This document shows, piece after piece, positions 52,721 to 56,583 of a stretch of 56,583 nucleotides of DNA (the first letter of the stretch is position 1; every line of letters begins with the position of its first letter). The stretch spans positions 1-56,583 of the forward strand of contig QCCS01000010.1 in NCBI GenBank assembly GCA_003281185.1. Direction: 5' to 3'. The stretch is from Prochlorococcus sp. AG-347-M15. Lineage in GTDB: Bacteria > Cyanobacteriota > Cyanobacteriia > PCC-6307 > Cyanobiaceae. The position numbers and the translations under genes are program-made. Below the pieces are notes generated by a model. That model was not told the origin of the DNA and ran no database searches. It saw only the letters and a list, made by a program, of their open reading frames with translations.

Positions 52721-52972
52721 CTAAAAAGTTTTTGTTTTTCTAATAACAAAATTATTTTTTGTTATTACTGAAGATTCATTTACTTCAAACCCATTAATTG
52801 CTGATATTTCTCCTTTTATCCCTTCTAATGTTAATTGCTCGATAATGCCTTTTATTACTTCATCCTCGACCAATTTTCTATCAATTCTTTCAGGTGTAAT
52901 ATCTGTAAGCCATTTTGAAGTCTTTTTTTTTACAACCTCTGTAGGGTTAGTTATTTTTAAATAGATAGCCAT
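52721..52972 (-). CDS. Small soluble hypothetical protein
   Basis: An 83-residue protein with alternating helix and strand (MAIYLKITNPTEVVKKKTSK, then IIEQLTLEGIKGEISAINGF). No recognised motif. It is 18 bases upstream of the Mrr-like gene on the same strand, so it may be its partner; that is context only. Confidence 0.65.
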   Translation of the reverse strand: MAIYLKITNPTEVVKKKTSKWLTDITPERIDRKLVEDEVIKGIIEQLTLEGIKGEISAINGFEVNESSVITKNNFVIRKTKTF

Positions 52973-53012
52973 TTTTTAAGTCATTCAGTTGAATTATAAG
53001 CATTAAATCCTC

Positions 53013-53210
53013 TTAACTTTTATTATTGTCATTACTTTCCCACTCAAGAAATTGAAAAACAAAAATTGCAAAGATAGAGAAAAATACTATGAACAAACCT
53101 AACCAACCTATAAATTTGTGCTCTGTAAAAAGATTTGTAAGCATTGATTTTTCTTGATATCTTGATTCCATTTCATATTGATAAGAATCAATAACTTGAA
53201 ATATATTCAT
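53013..53210 (-). CDS. Small single-pass membrane protein
   Basis: A 65-residue protein: polar helix (QVIDSYQYEMESRYQEKSML) then one helix (about 34-53) and a polar end. It lies 40 bases before the small soluble gene on the same strand. Unknown function. Confidence 0.55.
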   Translation of the reverse strand: MNIFQVIDSYQYEMESRYQEKSMLTNLFTEHKFIGWLGLFIVFFSIFAIFVFQFLEWESNDNNKS

Positions 53211-53252
53211 AATTAATAATTTAATAAACCATTCAATTGGCGGATAATAATT

Positions 53253-53672
53253 TCAACCATTTAACTTAATAAAGGCTTCAGATAGGAAATCTGGCCTTTT
53301 TCTTATTATAGAAAAATTCAGTTTATTTATTAAGACTAAATTGACTTCAGCAATCGTTAAGATTTCATTTTTCTTGTTAAGAAATTTTGAAATTACATTA
53401 ATCCTAGGACTTTTATCAATGTTGAATTCACTCTCAATTAAAATTTTTTCACCGAGGAATAAAGGGGATTTATATTTTATTGAAGTATTGATTAAAGGTA
53501 AATCTAAGCCATTTTTAGTTAGTTCGAAATAACTTATACCTACTTCTGAAAGTGCATTTATTCTGCTTTCTTCAAGCCAATTAAAATAATTACCGTGCCA
53601 CATTACGCCTGCATGATCTGCATGTTGAGGTAAAACAATTTTTTCTAATTTCCAAACTGGTTTTGAGTTCAT
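53253..53672 (-). CDS. Acyl-CoA thioesterase, 4HBT/YbgC hot-dog fold
   Basis: A 139-residue hot-dog protein with the signature QHADHAGVMWHGNYFNWLEESRI (quoted in part; catalytic region Asp19-His-Gly-Asn). YbgC-like thioesterases hydrolyse short acyl-CoA or hydroxybenzoyl-CoA; the 1,4-dihydroxy-2-naphthoyl-CoA thioesterase of phylloquinone synthesis is also in this family and is the likely alternative for a cyanobacterium. Confidence 0.85.
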   Translation of the reverse strand: MNSKPVWKLEKIVLPQHADHAGVMWHGNYFNWLEESRINALSEVGISYFELTKNGLDLPLINTSIKYKSPLFLGEKILIESEFNIDKSPRINVISKFLNKKNEILTIAEVNLVLINKLNFSIIRKRPDFLSEAFIKLNG

Positions 53673-53776
53673 CTTTTATTAAAAATATTTTTATTCAATG
53701 AAAAAATCTTATTTTGTTATTGTAGATTAATTTTCTTTATTAACATAAGAATCATCAAAACTATATTTATAAAGTT

Positions 53777-54013
53777 ATGTTTAATCGTAAAAATAGAAGT
53801 AGAGAAATGAAGAAGATTTTTCAATGGGAAGAATATTTAAATTGGAAAAATATGTCAAAGGAACAAAAATTAAATTTCAAGAGGGCTTGCTTATTCCCAT
53901 TTCTGGTCTATATAGTTTATGTTTTTCTTAATCAGTACTCCTTGGCAATTCTTTTGTTACTAGGTCTTTATTTTTTTATTAGATTTAAAAATAGAAATAA
54001 GTTGGGAAAATGA
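53777..54013 (+). CDS. Small two-helix membrane protein
   Basis: A 78-residue protein with a basic N-terminus (RKNRSREMKKIFQWEEYL), then two helices (about 38-50, 55-68) and a basic tail. Unknown function. Confidence 0.55.
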   Translation: MFNRKNRSREMKKIFQWEEYLNWKNMSKEQKLNFKRACLFPFLVYIVYVFLNQYSLAILLLLGLYFFIRFKNRNKLGK

Positions 54014-54114
54014 ATATTTTTTTATTTTGATTTATTTAGATTTGTTTTAAAGTCATCTAGTTTTTCTAAAAAACCTTATTGGCATATGACAATAGTATTA
54101 GATAAATTTTTTTT

Positions 54115-54351
54115 ATGAAAAGAATTATTTTATTTTTATGTGTATTAGTTTTTTCAATATTTTCTAATACGAATAATTTATTAGCAAAAGAAATTGAAAA
54201 TAACATTAAAGAGAATATTTCTAATGAAATTGAGGAAATTAAGCCTGAAAATAAAAAAATTAATATTTCTAATTCTTCAGTAGAAGATATTTTTGGAGAT
54301 GAACAAACTTTTCCATTCGTAGCAGGTTTAGGGAAAAATGCTGCCCATTGA
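54115..54351 (+). CDS. Small exported acidic protein
   Basis: A 78-residue protein with a signal peptide (hydrophobic 3-18, cleavage near LLAKE), followed by an acidic low-complexity segment and a conserved-looking end (VEDIFGDEQTFPFVAGLGKNAAH). No Cys. Unknown function. Confidence 0.6.
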   Translation: MKRIILFLCVLVFSIFSNTNNLLAKEIENNIKENISNEIEEIKPENKKINISNSSVEDIFGDEQTFPFVAGLGKNAAH

Positions 54352-54395
54352 TTTCAAGGTTCTTGATAATTTAGAAAAAGATTTTTTTAATACTA

Positions 54396-54560
54396 ATGAA
54401 AGGTCTTAGGGTCCTAGAGCTTTCTGAAGCACTTGAGGTTGATAGCTCCGACTTATTAGCTGTTTGCGTAATTCTAAAAATAAAAGCCACATCTAGATTA
54501 AGCATGCTTTCATTTGAAGAATGTAAAAAGATAACTGATTACTATGAAAATAAAAATTAG
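54396..54560 (+). CDS. Small helical protein with IF2_N-like domain
   Basis: A 54-residue protein: KGLRVLELSEALEVDSSDLLAVCVIL resembles the IF2 N-terminal helical domain (short form of V-x-ELAKEL-x-V), then SFEECKKITDYYE. No nucleotide-binding motif. Stand-alone copies of this small fold occur in cyanobacteria; function unknown. Confidence 0.58.
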   Translation: MKGLRVLELSEALEVDSSDLLAVCVILKIKATSRLSMLSFEECKKITDYYENKN

Positions 54561-54578
54561 AATTTTTTATAAATTATT

Positions 54579-54836
54579 TTATTTTTTAATGTCTTTAATC
54601 ATTGATACTAAAGTTGAATGAATTTCTTCTTCAGATATTTCATTTCTAAAATTGATAATTGCTGATTGGCCGTCGTAATTGATTTTTATATAACTATTAT
54701 TAATTTCTTCCATATAAGCATTATCAAATCTTGATATCTTCCCGTAATGAATAAGATATTTGTGCACTGAATCTATGTGATCATTGTTCATGTGATCACA
54801 AACTCTTTTACTTGTTTCTTTACTAATAATTTTCAT
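54579..54836 (-). CDS. DUF2470-like heme/flavin-type small protein
   Basis: An 85-residue protein with VCDHMNNDHIDSVHKYLIHYG (near 12-32), the conserved MNxDHxD motif of DUF2470 proteins, related to the C-terminal domain of HugZ-like pyridoxamine-phosphate oxidase-fold heme proteins. No heme ligand can be fixed from sequence alone. It lies 18 bases downstream of the Dus gene. Confidence 0.78.
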   Translation of the reverse strand: MKIISKETSKRVCDHMNNDHIDSVHKYLIHYGKISRFDNAYMEEINNSYIKINYDGQSAIINFRNEISEEEIHSTLVSMIKDIKK

Positions 54837-54854
54837 TTAAAAAAAAAATTTGTT

Positions 54855-55862
54855 TTAAGCTAATCTATTTTTTTCATTATTCAAAGTTTTAATCATTTTA
54901 ATTATTAAATTTTTAACTTCATTTTTATCAACAGCTCTAACCAATTTTTTTCTCAAATTTGATGCTCCTTTAAAGTCTTTGCATGTCCATGAGATATGTT
55001 TCCTTGCAATTAGCAATCCGTGATCTCCTTTTTCTTTTATTAATTCATCAAGATGCTCAATAATTAAATATAGTTTTTCTTCTGTGTTTGGTTCTTTAAA
55101 ATTTTTATTTTCTCTAAGGGCATAATCTATTTCCCCTATTTTCCATGGGGATCCTAAAATTCCTCGTCCAATCATTACACCATCAGCATTTGTTTTTTTT
55201 AAACAATTAAGAGCATCATCTGGATTTTTGATATCTCCATTAGCAATTACTGGAATTTCCAACAACTTTTTAAGTCTCCCGATCATTTCCCAATCTGACT
55301 TGCCTGAAAAACCCTGTTTTCTAGTTCTTCCATGAAGTGTTATCATCGTTGCTCCCGCATCTTGAAGTTTAAATAAGAAATCCTCTATATTTTCTTCTTT
55401 ACTATCCCATCCGAGTCGTGTTTTTACTGTTACTGGAACACTAACAGCTTTTGCAACATTTTTGACTAATTTTATAGCAAGTTTTCGGTCTTTAATTAAG
55501 GCACAGCCTCCACCTTTTTTTGCAATTTTTTTTACTGGACAGCCCATATTTATATCAATTAAGAAAGCTCCAGAATCCTCAGCTTGTTTTGCAGCTTCAG
55601 AAACAGCATATGGCCTATTATCAAATATTTGTACTCCAATTGGACCTTCATCTAAATCTATTTGATTAATTTTTTGTGTGCCATATCCTTTTTTAAGACT
55701 TGTGGCATTTATCATTTCTGTAAAAAGTAAAGAGTTTGGAGCCCATTTACGTACAATTCGTCTAAAAATGTTATCTGTAACTCCTGCTAATGGCGATAGC
55801 ATTACCTTACTCGTAATTACCCTGTTAACTCCCCTTCCTTTTAGCCTTATATTTGAAGACAT
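54855..55862 (-). CDS. dus: tRNA-dihydrouridine synthase
   Basis: A 335-residue flavoenzyme reducing uridines in tRNA D-loops. SPLAGVTDNIFRRI (23-36), catalytic Cys108 in NMGCPVKK, then VKTRLGWDS and THGRTRKQGFSG are the family blocks. It looks DusB-like by order, but which positions are modified is not evident. Confidence 0.92.
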   Translation of the reverse strand: MSSNIRLKGRGVNRVITSKVMLSPLAGVTDNIFRRIVRKWAPNSLLFTEMINATSLKKGYGTQKINQIDLDEGPIGVQIFDNRPYAVSEAAKQAEDSGAFLIDINMGCPVKKIAKKGGGCALIKDRKLAIKLVKNVAKAVSVPVTVKTRLGWDSKEENIEDFLFKLQDAGATMITLHGRTRKQGFSGKSDWEMIGRLKKLLEIPVIANGDIKNPDDALNCLKKTNADGVMIGRGILGSPWKIGEIDYALRENKNFKEPNTEEKLYLIIEHLDELIKEKGDHGLLIARKHISWTCKDFKGASNLRKKLVRAVDKNEVKNLIIKMIKTLNNEKNRLA

Positions 55863-56032
55863 ATAATTTAAATTTATTTAATCTTTCTTTATTATAAATT
55901 CAGATATGTAGCTGATTTTATATTTTCTATTTATTTCTTAATTTATAATAAGTGCTTTTACTTAAATAGGCCTAATTGATTACTTTTTTTGCTAGTTTAT
56001 ATTGAGTTGAAATTTAAAAAGGAAATTTTTTC

Positions 56033-56425
56033 TTGTTTATATTAGTATCTATTTTTCTTCCAATAATTATTTTTATTGCACCAATAAATGTAAATGCCAT
56101 GCAAGGTAACTTAGATCTATCAAGTGCTCAAACTTCAGTGGGCAAAAGATTTGCTAAAGTTTTTTGTGATGCTAAGAGGGAAGGTTTAGATTCTGATTTT
56201 GCTAGTGAATATGCTTTGAATAATACATATTTGAAATTTGTAGCTTTTCCAGATGATGACGAATATTTGGCTGATTTATGGAATTTCACCCATAATAATA
56301 TATTAGATAATTGTGGTGAATTTGTAGATTTAAATGATCTAAAAGACCTAGAGATTTTTTTTAAAGAAGAAGGTTTAATTGCATCAAATAGGGAACTCTA
56401 TTTACCAACTTTTGAGAATAATTAG
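56033..56425 (+). CDS. Exported hypothetical protein
   Basis: A 130-residue protein with a TTG start and signal peptide (hydrophobic 2-15, cleavage near VNAMQ). Mature part is helical and acidic, with FAKVFCDAKREGLDSDFASEYALNNTYL (quoted in part) and Cys in FCDA and DNCGE. Resembles a small conserved periplasmic or lumenal protein; function unknown. Confidence 0.65.
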   Translation: MFILVSIFLPIIIFIAPINVNAMQGNLDLSSAQTSVGKRFAKVFCDAKREGLDSDFASEYALNNTYLKFVAFPDDDEYLADLWNFTHNNILDNCGEFVDLNDLKDLEIFFKEEGLIASNRELYLPTFENN

Positions 56426-56472
56426 ATTAAATTTTTAGCATGTACTAAAATATAAAAAGAATATGAAAATTT

Positions 56473-56583
56473 ATGAAACTATTAGGTTTAAATTCACCTG
56501 AAATATTCATAATTTTAGTAATTTTGCTTTCAATTTTAGGTCCAAAAAGAATTGAAAATGGTTTCTTATTATTTAAAAAACTA
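56473..56583 (+). CDS. TatA-like protein, cut by the window end
   Basis: Thirty-seven codons from an ATG: MKLLGLNSPEIFIILVILL, then SILGPKRIENGFLLFKKL. A short N-terminal helix ending in the GPKR/K motif and an amphipathic start is the TatA/TatB pattern (Sec-independent export). The rest lies beyond the window. Other TatA-like paralogues may exist elsewhere. Confidence 0.6.
   Translation, partial: MKLLGLNSPEIFIILVILLSILGPKRIENGFLLFKKL

Noticed and set aside
1..56583. tRNA, rRNA, insertion sequences, integrases or phage genes
   Set aside because: No T-loop GTTCRA with matching acceptor stem, no rRNA blocks and no transposase or integrase motifs were seen by eye; a covariance search would be needed to exclude tRNAs formally.

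Overview
The window looks like a chromosomal segment of a high-light Prochlorococcus (marine picocyanobacterium). The sequence is very AT-rich, the genes are packed with short or overlapping junctions, and GTG and TTG starts are common. It carries cyanobacterial photosynthesis genes (petG, cytM, chlI, crtE, lycopene cyclase, a Psb34-like protein) and the picocyanobacterial sRNAs Yfr1 (between guaB and trxA) and Yfr2. Assignments rest on reading motifs and gene order; no database search was run.

Layout. Bases 1-34,300 are mostly conserved core genome. In order: the end of opcA; cobB, broken by two homopolymer frameshifts; isoprenoid, folate and leucine genes (crtE, folD, leuA); a membrane HD phosphohydrolase; a GH57 glucan enzyme; lycopene cyclase; gyrA; a short CBS-less IMP dehydrogenase homologue; Yfr1; trxA, hisH, rsmD; petG antisense to the rsmD tail; cytM and a SpoU methyltransferase; chlI, ruvC, a 5-formyl-THF cyclo-ligase, sufE and hom; a peptide-type ABC transporter lacking its second permease and ATPases; a hydrolase, an MFS carrier and a sugar kinase; then an operon of transglutaminase-like, alpha-E and circularly permuted ATP-grasp proteins.

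Bases 34,300-35,900 hold small membrane or secreted proteins and a 560-base stretch with no conventional gene. That stretch appears to encode a short minus-strand transcript with a consensus Shine-Dalgarno site and mini-ORFs, closed by a perfect 13-bp terminator.

Bases 35,900-42,110 are a zinc island: a WD40 protein, a CobW/COG0523 GTPase, a ZnuA with two His-rich tracts and an inserted beta-rich domain, ZnuC, Zur and ZnuB. A good Zur-box palindrome lies between znuA and znuC and a weaker one upstream of cobW. The zur gene lies on the opposite strand between znuC and znuB.

Bases 42,110-56,583 are a small-protein region: more than twenty-five genes of about 30-130 codons, many with one membrane helix or a signal peptide, among a few recognisable enzymes (OsmC, two PAP/fibrillin proteins, MAPEG, an Mrr-like nuclease, a thioesterase, Dus). 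Most small genes below about 180 nt were found by reading intergenic sequence. At 43,065-43,312 two sRNAs lie in tandem. The first repeats the ACUCCUCACAC motif of Yfr1 inside a hairpin loop. The second is Yfr2-like and has upstream a segment complementary to that motif. With Yfr1 at 15.1 kb, they suggest an sRNA-sRNA pairing network, the most interesting signal in the window.
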